A DNA stretch of 64,000 bases from Conchocele bisecta (lineage: Eukaryota > Mollusca > Bivalvia > Lucinida > Thyasiridae), in assembly GCA_029237695.1 (NCBI GenBank), contig CM055279.1, forward strand, positions 1,270,975 through 1,334,974, in the 5' to 3' direction. Numbering within the stretch: the stretch's first letter is position 1; each line of letters starts with the position of its first letter. The notes beneath the pieces are model-generated. The model saw only the letters and a program-made list of their open reading frames with translations, was not told where the DNA came from and made no database searches. A program made the position numbers and the translations under genes. Shown here one piece after another: positions 1 through 11,235 of the stretch.

Positions 1-2577
1 AAAACCACATTCTATCAGTCGGACACTCAATTACATTCTTGTGACACATTGGATCGCAAGCTATCACTGTGAATTGGTGAGTACATATGTTTTAGTTACT
101 TTCTAATGTTGCCATTTAAGTCTGAATCTTGCCAAGACCGGCAATTCTCCGCATTGTTATCGTATCCTCGATAACACTGCACTATTTCATTTACCTGAGT
201 AATTTGGACCCGTTTCGACCAAATGCTTGGTCAATAAAAGATGTATGGCATGTAATTGCTGATGTAGATTATCTCCCTTAATCAAATCGTATTGAGTCAT
301 TAATTCGTCGATTTTTACGTGTAAATGATAACGATTACAGGAATGGTATGTGGGAGCATTCCGTGAGTATTGTAATGACATATTATTCTCATGTGTTTTT
401 GTTGCATGTCACTCCGACTAATTGCATTAGAATTTATTCTATTTGTAAACGAAGGGCGAACTCGATTGAAATGTTCACTAACATTAGCTATGCATTTTAT
501 ATTACGATTCAGTCCAATATCAGTTCTGCACCCTGTACAATACATGAGAATATTGCCAATTTTAACATGTCAAAATTGTAACGTGAATTTTCTGGACGAC
601 TTTCATTTACTCTATGGGGGACACATGTAAACTCCTAACCAAGTCATCTGTGCATTCATTTTATTAAGTCATATACGTTCACAGTGTATTGTACATACAT
701 GTATTGTAAATGCTATTGCGACCAGGATAGACCAGATCAGACAGATCTGCACTAAATGCACTGATGTATACGTCAGTAAGCTGCAATAAGGACATGATGT
801 GAAGTATAATTTATTTCAATCACTGATGCTTTGGGTCAGCCTGTGGAATCATACAGTCTGATTAGAGTATACAGTGTTCATCATTAGTAATGTAATACTG
901 TGAATCTGCACAGGAAAATAATTGGCTCAGTTGCTCTTTATTAAGTTAGCGCAGTTGGCCACGGGCAGTCTGATCACAGGCGCGGACACAGAAATAATTG
1001 CAGGGGGGGAGGGTCTGTAATTAAAATTCGGCATAGCCGACCTCCGCGAGCGCGAAATGGTAAAGTATGGGGGTGTGGGGGTCCTAATTTTAGATGCCAG
1101 ATCGCCGCAGATGCGATTTCCTGACACCTAGGCCACGAAAAAAGTCATCCAACTATTCGAGTATTGTAGATTTTAGTCTTTTTTATTTTTTTGCCGGGAG
1201 CAGAGGGGGGGGGGGGGGTGGGGGGGGGGGGGGGGGGGGGGGGGGTTCCGGACCCCCTGTACCCCCACCCCCCACCCCCCCCCCCTGTATCCGCGCCTAG
1301 ATCAGGGTAAGGCCTGTCGCAATTAAATGTTTTTTACTAATCGTAAATAACTGTGAATGACGTCTGTATTCACATGTACGGCTGTGAAGATATATACCGT
1401 TGGGTACACTAGAAATAGACAATTTCCCGCATTGTTATCGTATTCTCGATAACACTGCACTATTTCATTTGCCTATTATTTGGACCAGTTTCGACCAAAT
1501 GCTTGGTCAATAAAAGCCGTATGGCTTGTATTGGCTGATGTGAATTATCTCCCTTAAAAAAATCGTATTGATTCAGTAATTCGTCGTGTTTACGTGTAAA
1601 TGATAACGAGTACAGGACTGGCATGTGGGAACATTCCGTGAGTATTGTAATGACATATTATTATCATGTGTTTTTGTTGATTAGAGTATACAGTGTTTAT
1701 CATTAGTAATGTAATACTGTGAATCTGCACAGGAAAATACTTGGCTCAGTTGCTCTTTATTAAGTTAGCGCAGTTGGCCACGGGCAGTCTGATCAGGGTA
1801 AGGCCTGTTGCAATCAAATGTTTGTTTATTAATCGTAAATAACTGTGAATGACGTCTGTATTCACATGTACGGCTGTGAAGATATATATCGTTGGGTACA
1901 CTAGATATAGTTGCTGTTCATTAATGTGTTATATCGCATTTTCCGATTTAAGCATTCCGTCAGCCCCTTTCTTCCAATTAGTGAAAATATCTTTGTGTAC
2001 ATTGCAATTTATCATGTTTCATCATTGTAATATATGATGTTGTTTAGTATTGGCAATCATAATATTGATTTCATGTGCACTACTGTGATTATTATTGAGA
2101 CTATCACACGTTACATTCTGGTAACAACACCGTTGGTGTTTTGTAGTCCCAGCCAGTACACCAGCCAGGCAGTCAGCCAGCCAGTCAGCAACCAGCGACG
2201 GCACGTCCATCCTATGTGTATGCGTAGAACCAGTACGCAACACATATCTATTTATCATGGAGTCCACAACACGACACCGTGTACCAGCGGGGACTCTGCT
2301 CCGCGTGGACCAAGTGCGTATCGAGTGGGGCATCATTCCGATGACGTCATTCCGTCCAAGGACGATGAATCTCTAAGGACGTTCACCTATGTGTTATTGG
2401 CCCCATCCGCCCAAGTAGGCTCTGTATCTTATAGAACTTTACAAGTAACTTTACGACGTCATTAGAACGTCACTACCATCATGGCGGAAGCCGGAGTTAA
2501 TTAACGGAACTCTAACATTGGATCTTGATCCTGATCATGATGACTTATACTGTTGAACAATACCTACCTGCTCTACC
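1..2577. repeat. Rearranged, degenerate LTR remnant (same family as 21215-23849)
   Basis: The stretch follows the 2.4 kb LTR at 21215-23849 and 28696-31111 with many differences. Position 1 corresponds to about 21675 and the end to about 23640. The copy is scrambled: at about 1420 it jumps back to sequence already seen at about 140, and at about 1680 jumps forward to sequence like 853. The segment 1690-1870 therefore repeats 853-980 plus 1301-1390. It ends abruptly at about 2577, inside a Polinton A gene that it truncates. No gag or pol is visible. The open frames here, such as 2034-2465, are not believed to be genes. Confidence 0.8.
977..1300. mobile_element. Short non-autonomous TIR element with G-tract
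   Basis: It is inserted in the LTR remnant. Its ends are inverted: left CAGGCGCGGACACAG, right CTGTATCCGCGCCTAG. It is flanked by ATCA on both sides (973-976 and 1301-1304), and the empty site is visible at about 1786-1797 as CTGATCAGGGTAAGG. The interior holds a G run (about 1203-1245) followed by C-rich sequence (1253-1285), which can fold on itself or form G-quadruplexes. The family was not identified. Confidence 0.65.
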
Positions 2578-2942
2578 CCGTTCAGGACGAGATTCACTCG
2601 TACTTCGGTAGCAGCGTGTCCCTTGAAGTTGACCGAGCAGACCGACATTCGCAGAACCGTCCCGGACATGCCATGGTGTATCCCGTATATCTGTTGCTCG
2701 CGTTGGAGCCAAATGAATATTCGTGGGCCCCCGCGCTCAGTGAACCACGCTCCTCGGCCCAAACTGCTATGACGGGCTTTCGAGTTTGCAATCGCTGCAC
2801 GTGTGCAATCGCCGTAGCCGCGTCTCTGCGAGCCTGCGCTATCATTCCCTCTATCCTTCTCATTGTGGCTTCAACGTTACTGCCTGTGTCTGCAGTTAGA
2901 ACGTCCTGTTCTGTGCTTGCGCTGGAACTGCCTGGAATGATA
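2578..2942 (-). pseudogene. Polinton A fibre-like protein, truncated
   Basis: Homologous to the gene at 37159-38037. A helical N-terminal part (IEGMIAQARRDAATAIAHVQ) is followed by a globular head that begins VIAVWAEERG and contains YEYSFG-like residues (HEYSFGSNAS). A frameshift near 2640-2650 moves the head into another frame (MSVCSVNFKG). The C-terminus is cut after VLNGVEQ by the LTR remnant. The start is not clear; no ATG lies in frame where copy B has one. The layout, stalk plus small beta-rich head, suggests a virion fibre or receptor-binding protein, but this is inference only. Confidence 0.55.
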
Positions 2943-2973
2943 GTATATAATTGATGAAATATATATTTTATGT

Positions 2974-3662
2974 TTAATCCTTAATGGTTATTTCGAGAAC
3001 GATCGAAATCGGGTAATCGTTCATTAACCCTCGTGCTTTATCATCTAGAATAGAAATCTTCCATTCCTGGATGTGCCCCGATTCCAAACGTTTCATCTCG
3101 GGGGTTGGGAAGTCGATGTTCACCGTCTCACCGAAGAAACTGTCACCAGCAGGCACAGTTTTTAGTAAGGTGCTCGGAGCCCCGTCTACCACGTTCTCGG
3201 ATGTACTGAGCTGCATCAAATGAACCTGAAGATTTTTCGTAAACAAGAAATTCACTGGTCAGTCTCCGATATAGGTTCCCGTTCTAAACATACCTTCGTT
3301 ATCCGAGTACGTCTTCACGAAACCGAGGAGTGGCGCGAACCCTTTTGTCGCTGCTACGGGCCACCCGTTCTCGACCTTAAATGTAGCAAGCCCATTGATC
3401 TCCGAAATTACGACGCTAGCGCGGTCCGCAAATTGTGCGGCAACAAATTTCTATAAGTCTCCTGCGCTCCAAAGTCTTGGGTTAGTATTTTTGGATCGCG
3501 AAATTGACCTTCATGTCCAAAACCGAAACCTTCTTTCTCCCCTACGTTTCTCCATTCGACCGTGATTGATCTGAGGCCGGCCCGGCGTACCCTGCAAGAG
3601 TTGTCGATCGGCTGCTGAAGTGTGCAAGCCTCCCTTTGAACATTGGTGAGCGTAGCAAACAT
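2974..3662 (-). pseudogene. Polinton A virion-like protein (homolog of 35325-35942)
   Basis: The start ATG (3660-3662) opens MFATLTNVQ, matching MFATITNVQ in copy B. Conserved blocks are GLRSITVEW, FTKNLQVHL, STLLKTV and FFGETV, and a C-terminal ISILDDKARG tail that copy B has lost. A frameshift lies near 3410 and an in-frame TGA at 3259-3261. It is divergent to the gene starting at 3698, as in copy B. The beta-rich pattern fits a minor capsid or penton-like protein of Polintons, but no fold can be proven by eye. Confidence 0.6.
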
Positions 3663-3697
3663 GATGATATATTTAAATTAAATATATCTATGAGATC

Positions 3698-4730
3698 ATG
3701 GATACCAATGCGCTTGGCTTCAATTATGATGAAAAGTACAAGCCGGGCTGGGTCTACACCGTTAAGACGGGTGCTCCCCAGCTGGTGCACCCCACTATCC
3801 AAGTTAGAGGCTCAACAGCTGGAACAGCTGGTTTTCAAACCAACTTCCCCAGTGTGTTTGAAAAATATAGGCTACCCAAGATTACTACCATGAAGGCCGT
3901 GAGCGGATGGAAAGCGAAGCCGATGCAGTTTTAGCAGAATCAGCTCAACTTTCCCGTCTGGTGCGCAACAGCATGATGCGGGGTTTCCTCTCAGGACCAT
4001 GTGGCCGCGGAGGATCCCTTCTTGGGGGCCGTTTACAACTTTCACGTGTACTACACTATTAGGCGGATTCTCAAAGAACTGAAAATCTCTCTGCCGCAGG
4101 ACGACGGCTGAAATCCCATTTCCAACGCCTACGACCGTAGGGCGTTTGAAATACGAATGTGGGGTCTCAAAAGACGCGGAATGGAGCTAGAAAGCATTTC
4201 CGAGCAGCACTGGCCTCGGGACGTTCTCGTTGGGGGCCACGGGATTTGGACGTAGACGGATTTTAGGCACGATCACTCCGGCGATCACATCGTCAGTCGG
4301 AACGCCGGGAGTTTTGACCCCGCAACGATGACCTTCGGGCCGGAAGTGTCTGGCGGCCGGCACTGTGGTGTCTCATTGTGGTGTCCGATTGGCTACCTCC
4401 GAAACGAGCTCACGTCGATTACATACAGCAAGCTGCTGCGGTCCAGGACGCTTGGGGTAGATTTATGTTAGATAAGGGTATGGGGTTCACAACTCCATTC
4501 GCACATACGTCTGGGTCATCCTCGGCGCACAGGCGCGAGGGCGCATTGCTGTACTGGGCACAGTAATGGCTTTCGATACCCAGAAACAGTTCTTGGCAAA
4601 TGTCGAGGACGCCATCTCATCTCCGGTAGACCTCCCGGTGGCGATCCAGCGGTATCAAGACGTTTTGCGGTATGCTGGCACCCCAGTGGACTATGTATTT
4701 GGAATAGGTCTGTATATTGAGTCAGAATAG
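3698..4730 (+). pseudogene. Polinton A conserved virion-cluster protein
   Basis: Starts MDTNALGFNYDEKYKPGW and, after several breaks, ends DYVFGIGLYIESE at a TAG (4728-4730). Copy B has the same protein at 34329-35325. Blocks LNFPVWCATA and NFHVYYTIRRI are shared. An in-frame TAG after PMQF (3932), TGA codons and frameshifts between 3930 and 4380 break it. The original length would be about 340 residues. It belongs to a protein family I associate with invertebrate Polintons; its function is unknown. Confidence 0.65.
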
Positions 4731-4759
4731 CACTGCTAAAGATCAAACAGATTGTCACA

Positions 4760-5195
4760 ATGAACTGCGACGAACTTCTCGATCAGCTAATGGAAGAGAC
4801 AGTCGTGCCGACAGTCGGTACGACTGCCGACACGTCTGGAACTGTCGGAACGACTGTCGGCACGACTACCGACACGGCAGTCTGCACGACAGAAACAGCG
4901 ACTTCGGAGCGGTGCCAACGGCTCGCTGCACTCGTTGCAGGGGGGCAAGCCGAGCAGTATCTGGGGCGACATCTCACAGCCGACAAGTTTGATAAGATGT
5001 CTGACGCAGAGATTGAGAAATGGTATGCCCGATACGAATCTCGGCTAGGAGCAGTGATGACAAAAACCCTCGGCCATTCAGCTCTACGCAACAGCGGCGA
5101 GTACGTTTCTGCCAATCCAGAATCGATCGGGATTAGTCGACGACCTCGAGATTGACTCCTTTGATGGGCGTGCTCTAAGATCAGCTTGCAGCGGC
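4760..5195 (+). pseudogene. Polinton A conserved protein (MNCDELLDQL family), C-terminal half deleted
   Basis: Opens MNCDELLDQLMEET, then a threonine/valine-rich low-complexity stretch, then the conserved block RLAALVAGGQAEQYLGR and YESRLGAVMTKTLG. Copy B carries the full-length version at 19869-20582. A frameshift follows LGHSA at about 5085, and from LRSAC the reading runs into the next gene's AAAARKTKQDK segment. An internal deletion at a GCAGCGGCTGCTGC-like repeat therefore fused two neighbouring genes. Function unknown. Confidence 0.6.
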
Positions 5196-5529
5196 TGCTG
5201 CCCGGAAAACTAAACAAGATAAAATTCTCGCCGAGCTTCGAGAGGTGAAACAGTCGTTAGCTGCTCCAGCAGCTGCGGAAGAACACCCGAAGATAGTTCC
5301 AGCAGAACATCCGAAGGCAGTTCCAACAGCTACCGCTGCGGAACAGGCACCGACCTGGATCATCTCATATACTAGTATTGTTGTTGATGGTCTGGCAGTT
5401 GCAGGTGGTCTGTGGATGTTCCAGCAGCTGCCACTGCGGAACTTCTTTTCGCGAGAACACTGTGCGACCCCTTTCATATGCAGTAACTTTATTGTTAATC
5501 AACAATGGCTGAATACGATGGTAAAATAA
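5186..5529 (+). pseudogene. Polinton A small membrane protein, N-terminus deleted
   Basis: Contains KTKQDKILAELREVKQ, then alanine/proline-rich repeats (two EHPK units), then a hydrophobic segment ISYTSIVVDGLAVAGGLW that would span a membrane. Copy B has the equivalent at 19475-19978, with the same KQDKILAELREAKQS block and GGGLAVVDALC hydrophobic region. The 5' part was lost in the deletion that joined it to the preceding gene. It overlaps the start of the next ORF. Confidence 0.55.
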
Positions 5530-5738
5530 TAATGAATGCTGTTTATCACGCCGTGGTGATATCGAGCCTCAGAAACGGGTTTGCTCGACTATCAAAGATG
5601 ATCTACGGAGGGCCCGCCCCCAAGTTGGACATGACGACGAGGGACGTAGGTCTCGAGACCTTAGACGTAGCGGCCTCAGTTGGGACCCGAGATTATCTAG
5701 TTAAAGCCGGAATTATACTGGCTTATATATGGAAGTAA
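5505..5738 (+). CDS. Polinton A small conserved protein (77 aa)
   Basis: Intact ORF MAEYDGKIIMNAVYHAVVIS, with GGPAPKLDMTTRD and a moderately hydrophobic end, LVKAGIILAYIWK. A broken homolog lies at 19179-19408 in copy B in the same position between the membrane protein and the KRHDLAVE protein. It is the only Polinton A gene without an obvious lesion. No known domain was recognised. Confidence 0.6.
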   Translation: MAEYDGKIIMNAVYHAVVISSLRNGFARLSKMIYGGPAPKLDMTTRDVGLETLDVAASVGTRDYLVKAGIILAYIWK

Positions 5739-5823
5739 CTACTTTACTTCGTAACTTATTAGCTAAGTTCATTAGCTTAATTAACAATGCTAACATAATT
5801 AACGAAGTGAAACAAATTAGTTA

Positions 5824-6219
5824 ATGGCTTCGATCGCAATGCTCGTATGTGGTTCGGTGGTGAACGCATTGACATTCAGCGTTAACAACTTTCTATTCTC
5901 GAATCTGCGTAGCTGAGGAGCGCAAGCGTCATGATTTAGCTGTAGAAAAACTCCAGAGCGCACACGCAGCATGGTGGTTCACCCGTCTGGACTGGATCAA
6001 CGAGGATCTTCGCTGCGAGAATCACGCCGTTCAATCTTTCCGGGTCCTTTACGTCGCCATCCGCGAGTATGCGCGGGCATATCCGGAGAAAAACAAATAT
6101 CTCGCGCCGCTGGATCCCGAACCCCAGCTTTCAGACTTTTATGCGCCGTCAGATGCCCAAAAAGACCGCGAGATCACGTTCATAGGAATGGTTGCGACAG
6201 GCCTCGTCAGCTACTATAT
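5824..6219 (+). pseudogene. Polinton A membrane-anchored protein (KRHDLAVE family)
   Basis: Starts MASIAMLVCGSVVNALTF, shifts frame near 5908-5915, then continues RKRHDLAVEKLQSAH, APLDPEPQLSDFYAPS and DAQKDREI to a C-terminal hydrophobic stretch. Copy B has this protein intact at 18760-19161. The C-terminus is interrupted by a solo LTR after the ACTATAT that corresponds to the last codons in B. Confidence 0.6.
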
Positions 6220-7231
6220 TGTAGTGGAACTCCGGTTCCACTACAATATTCTGTCATCCTGGTCGGACTGAGTGCTCCTGATCTGAGCTACAAAGCCCCA
6301 GAGTGCCTGTCATGATACACCTGTAATCCTAAAATACATTTGGATGAATTACTGGGCATGACTTTCCAGGACCTTTAGCCAGTGACTGTTCATTGACAGT
6401 TTCCGACTATTGGTCATTGTCGGGTACTGGTATCAAGGTCGTGACCCCTTGATTCACACTGTATGTGACTGCTATTTCTTATCGCATTTAAACTTAGCCT
6501 ACACTCTTGTCTGACCAGGTTCGGCATAATCTTATTCACTATTTATTATAGTCCCTAGAAAGTACCCGTTCGCACAAGGAATAGTGGTATTCATAGCAGT
6601 ATAACCAAGTTTATCGAGCGCGATAGTGTAAATTCCCCAACTTCATGTAAACTTGCCTACCTTTAGCCGTGCGAGCAGCCTCCAGTAAATCTTTTCAACC
6701 ACCGAATAATATGTCATTGCAAAGTTCTGCACTGTCGCTATATGCTCTTGTAGCGCCCGCACAGACCAAACTTGTCATTATTCTAGACGACACGTTTATG
6801 TGCTGGATTTCTACTTGTTATTTTGCGGATCCGATATGGCCGAAATTTTCCCTTGCGTCTCTGCTTTCCTGTGCTGTGATTGTTGGAATTATTTGCAGCG
6901 GGAAATTTGATTGGGGCTCGCACGGCTGCTGCTCGCATTTCATCTATATAAAGGAGGCGAGCTGTGCAAATCTTCAATTGACTTGTCAGTCGACTGACCC
7001 ACTCATATTGTCAGTAACCGCTAGTGACCAGGTAACCAGTTAATTCCCGTCACGCTGAATAACTTAGTACTCTGTCACGTAGTAATATTAGTTCATTTGA
7101 GCCATCCTGACACGGGTCTCTTGCATTAATAAATGAGTATGAGTTCAGACGCTCGTTGTTAATAATTTGAAATACAGATAAACAGTAATAACGCTACCGT
7201 GCCGCCAACCAGGGCAGGGGTGTTGATTACA
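6220..7231. mobile_element. Solo LTR in Polinton A
   Basis: A 1,012-bp block begins TGTAGTGGAACTCC and ends GTTGATTACA (TG...CA), with ATAT on both sides (6216-6219 and 7232-7235). It separates sequences that are adjacent in Polinton B: the end of the KRHDLAVE gene and the leader of the MLVDEL ORF. A TATA box (TATATAAA, 6945-6952) and an AATAAA (7128-7133) lie where an LTR promoter and polyadenylation signal are expected. The first 31 bp form a hairpin. No internal region remains. Confidence 0.75.
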
Positions 7232-7311
7232 ATATATTATTGCAAAGCAATAAGCATTAAAATGATTTCAACTTGCAATACTATTTTGAACATTTATATA
7301 TATATAGAACG

Positions 7312-8240
7312 ATGTTAGTTGAAGAGCTCTGTTTGAATATCTTGCAGACTGTGGACTTGCGCAAACTATCAGCAAGCTTAACGTTCGCCTAGGAAACAAA
7401 TACTACAGCCCTCGTGGCTACTGGAAGGGACTCGCAGCCATCAAGAAACTCGCCGCAGAAGCCAGGTTTCTGAATACGCTGCCAAGGAATGGCTCAAGAA
7501 GCAGGCCATCTGACAGATCTATTTGCCAGCGCCGCCCAGTATTCCACGCCCGAAAGTCGACATGCCGGTGCCGAACGAAGTCCACCAAGCCGACCTCCTG
7601 TTTCTCCCTCACGATCGCGTCGGTCGCAAGACGTACAAGTACGCAATGACAGTCGTTAACGTAGCGAGTCGCTATAAGGAGGCTGAGCCACTGGCCACGA
7701 AAGAGTCTAAGGAGGTGGTCGAATCTCTTTCCCGCATATACAAGATGAGCCCTCTCAAATGGCCGAATGTTCTCCAGGTCGATCGTGGCTGCGAGTTCAT
7801 GGGCGCTGTCTCTCAGCTGTTGGCGAAACACGACGTTTCTGTCAGACGCTGCCGCGTCGATATCCACCGGGACCAGGGGATTGTGGAGCGGTTCAATCTG
7901 ACCCTGGTTGAGCGGCTGTTCGGACACCAATACACCCAAGAGCTTGTAGACCCTCATACGCGATCAACTGAGTGGGTGACCAGGCTGCCCGCCGTGGTCT
8001 CTGCACTGAACGGCGAGGTGACCAGATTGATCGGTAAGAAGCCCGTAGATGACATCAAGGCAAAAAACGGTGTCGCACAAGTCCTCTGCCGTCTCGCGCG
8101 GGCGACCCGTTGGTTTAGCAGAGCAAAAACTTCCATCGGATGTTGCCGTCCTGTATCTCTACCAGCCCGTTGAGCTGGAGGGCGGCCGCCGCCGCGCGAC
8201 TAATCCCGTGTGGTCTCTCAATGTATATCATCTGGATCGA
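7312..8240 (+). pseudogene. Polinton A integrase (DDE family), with truncated MLVEEL leader ORF
   Basis: A retroviral-type integrase of the Polinton family. After a short leader (MLVEEL at 7312) comes the N-terminal block NKYYSPRGYWKG, then the catalytic core: first Asp in EVHQADLLFLP (about 7585), second in LQVDRGCEF (about 7780), and Glu in QGIVERFNLTLVERLF (about 7888). A C-terminal LYLYQPVELEGGRRRATNPVW segment follows. Frameshifts at about 7464 and 8060 and a TGA at about 7512 inactivate it. It is convergent with PolB (minus strand), the same pairing as in copy B. Confidence 0.85.
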
Positions 8241-8254
8241 TATATGACTCTCGG

Positions 8255-8350
8255 CATAGTCGTTCAGTCAGTCCTTCATAGTAGGTCAGTCAGTTACCAC
8301 TGTCAGATTATCGTCAGAGTCGTTCGGTCAGTCCGTCATAGTCGTTCACC
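8255..8350. repeat. Imperfect direct repeats (GTCGTTCAGTCAGTCC)
   Basis: Four or five units built from GTCGTTCRGTCAGTCC and CATAGTNGGTCAGT replace the expected integrase C-terminus after LNVYHLDR. They look like local slippage repeats. Confidence 0.6.
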
Positions 8351-8499
8351 CCTTAGGGTCGGGACTCTCCCCTTGTTTCTATTTTTTTAACATTATAATA
8401 TTATTTTAATAATATTACAAAAGAGGGTCTGTATGTATTCAATAACTTTGTTTGTAAGTTTTCATAATACAATTGACAAATCTAAATCCTCTGTTCTCA

Positions 8500-11233
8500 G
8501 CTATGTCCATTTCTCCTTCGAGAGCTCTAACGTACAATGCAGATCATTAGATCTTTTTGACATTTCCTTGGCAGAATGTTTGGATTTTCCATCTCCACCA
8601 ACATAGTAAGACTTGCTATATAAAGCTATAGCTTTATCTCCCTGAAATTCCAACTTGAACAGTCCTGGAGTTCTGTTACTCCATTTATCCCAAGCTAACC
8701 AGTATTTCTCTGCTTTCTTAAAGTTTCTCTTATTCTTGACTACATTTATCAAATCAGTGGAATACAATGCAAAGTACATGCTGTCTGTATCCATCTGAAT
8801 AAGTTCGAAATTTTCTCGATGAACGTGCTTGTCTAAGAAATCGTAATAAAACTCTAACATTCGAAGTTTTGCCAACTGCGATTTCACATTGAAAAGGTCT
8901 ATTAATCACAATCCTAGGTTTTCTACTCGATTTCTCGTAAGGTTTCCCGTTTTCTTCCAAATCATCGGACCAAGCAGGTCTTCTCATTCATCGTATAAGT
9001 GGTATTCAGATGTCCCTCCTGTGCTTCTATGAGTTTTCCACAACACGCGTTGCCAAGCAATTTGAATATCTCGGCCAATACCGCCTTACTCTTGTCAACG
9101 TCTCATGTTCTCCTAGCGGCAGTAACTTCGTCCACAAAGCACTGAAACGGTTTTCCTGGTGTGTATTCTTCCCCTGTATGAAATGCCGTGATTTTCAGTC
9201 CATGTTCCAGATACCATTCTAAAAGTGGAGAATAGATTACAATGTCTTTCGCCGATAGGGAACCCACGAGCTTTTTCTGACCTTCTATACGTTTACTACC
9301 CATTTTGTATAGGTATTCATTCATGTGTTGTGGAACTTCGTCGTGCGTTACTTCTCGATTGGTAAAAAGTGGAGCCATTTCAGCAAGTTTTTCTCTCAAA
9401 ATTTCGGGAACTTCTATATCAACCTCTGCAAATCCAAATCATTTTTCCTTTTAGATTTTTCTAGTGAAACAAACTACATACTTTTTATTTTCGGCTTCCG
9501 GACATGTTTATATCTCTTCTTGTCCGCAGGGCATATCTCTTGACAAAGTTGACAGGTACAAAGCGTTTGCCTCGTATCCCAACACGGATGTACTCATTTT
9601 CTCAGTCTTGCTACCTACTTGTCTTCTAATCGTTGATTCGACAGCTTCTGCTTATCTCGCGAAATCTATCGATGGACCACATACCAATGCTTTTTCATCA
9701 TGCCGTACGTCTCTTCTTTCGGAACCCAGAATTCAATGTCCTCATCGCTAGCTGCTGGGGTGCCAGCTGGCTGGATGGATCCTCGCAATAAATATTGAAG
9801 AGCATCGCCTGGTAGCGATACCGCATATTTAAATATATCTACTCCTCTTTCCTTATAAAAAGTTGTCATTTTATCTAACGCTTCCAACAATGGACCGACG
9901 TCTAAATCGTTGTAATGTTGTAACCATTCTTGAAACGTTTTCATTCCTTTTTCTTTAAAATCTCTCTTAGAATAAATTTGAGCTCTGGTGTATACAAAAA
10001 CATCGTGGTGCTAGTTTTCTTTCCAACCATCACTTTTGTAACTGTGGCCGCTAATTTTTTCACAATATATCTCTTTCTCAAATTCAAATCGTACCTACTG
10101 CAATTAAATCCAACAACGGGAACTTGATCTATCCCGGCTGTTATCCTTGACTGTTGAGATCTTGGAAGAAGTCCTATATCTTCGGGATAATATTTGTCTC
10201 GCACTCTTTCTCTGAAAACTTCTCCTCGTCTCTGCAATTCGGCAATACACTTTCCAACCAACGAGTCGGGATCGGGATCACATATGTGAGTTATTTCCCC
10301 GCTAATAGAATCTCCTAAATACTATGATATTGGCACGTGGTCCACCTCAAACGCCTAGTCTTTTGTAGGTCTTACGACTTTCGTTTTATCTAAATAAGCT
10401 TCGGAATTGTAAACTATTTGGTGAGGATATAAAGTGGTGACTTCCAATGGTCGCATGGCAATTCTTCTTGGATGCCTTTCACGCAAACATTCGCACTCCC
10501 ATATCACCACCAAATCGTATCCATCCTCTATGATCTTATCGTCTTGTATATTCGTCCTCCTGTACAGCGATGTCGCGTTATCTCTCTTGCAATGTATAGA
10601 AAATCCCTGCCAAAAGCAATCGTGAAATTGAAAAACTGTCTTGGTTTCGTGACAGTGTCCGTCGACTGGATTTCCAGGGATCCATCTCTCACCTCGGCGT
10701 CCACATATCGCTTGATGAATGTGTGCTCCTAATTCATTATCTACTCTACTCAACCATTGAAGAGACATCGCACTCGCTGACACTTTCGGATATAATGCGT
10801 TTTCGTATGCCGACTGCAGTCTCTCTATCCTCTTACCAGGACATATCACCTTGGTCTTCCCATCCATGCAGGTGATCGCGTGCCTGTGCATGTTACACGA
10901 CTTTGTGAACCGAAATCGTGACCGAGGTATTCGCGAGCCAGAGCTCGTGCCGCCTGACAGCAACGGTCGGGTTTCTGTCCACGGTGGCTGGCTATGCACC
11001 TAAAGAGCCACAAGTAGTCGTCGTAAGTGTCGACGGAATACCTTCACTTCTTCTGTCTTAACCAATCGTTGAGTTTCCACGCTCCCATAAGGAGTTGTTG
11101 CGCATCGATGAGCATCTTCATCTCGACCGATATCCAACGAACGAAGGTTCACCTTGTGTTTGGTCTATCGACTTTGTCGATCTCCATTCGACCTCTCTCT
11201 CTCTTTCTATCGGCTATCCAACTCTCAGATTTG
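8500..11233 (-). pseudogene. Polinton A DNA polymerase B, protein-primed type
   Basis: Reading leftward, the gene shows a C-terminal-coding half with MDTDSMY (palm motif C, about 8790), VTAARRT and EWYLEHGL, YNDLDVGPLLEAL (exonuclease III), VPVVGFNCSRYDL (exonuclease II) and a zinc-binding-like SCNMHRHAITC. The N-terminal part resembles LRQK...LFRCIA. It is broken by many frameshifts, and the motif A/B region is poorly preserved. Compared with copy C it lacks about 210 bp (C 44793-45006), with CCG microhomology at the joint near 10917. It ends where LINE sequence begins. Confidence 0.85.
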
Positions 11234-11235
11234 CC

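Noticed and set aside
1094..1300. Glycine- and proline-rich ORF
   Set aside because: Produced by the G and C tracts of a MITE.
2034..2465. 143-aa ORF in the LTR remnant
   Set aside because: Corresponding LTR copies at 22901 and 30384 do not keep the frame.
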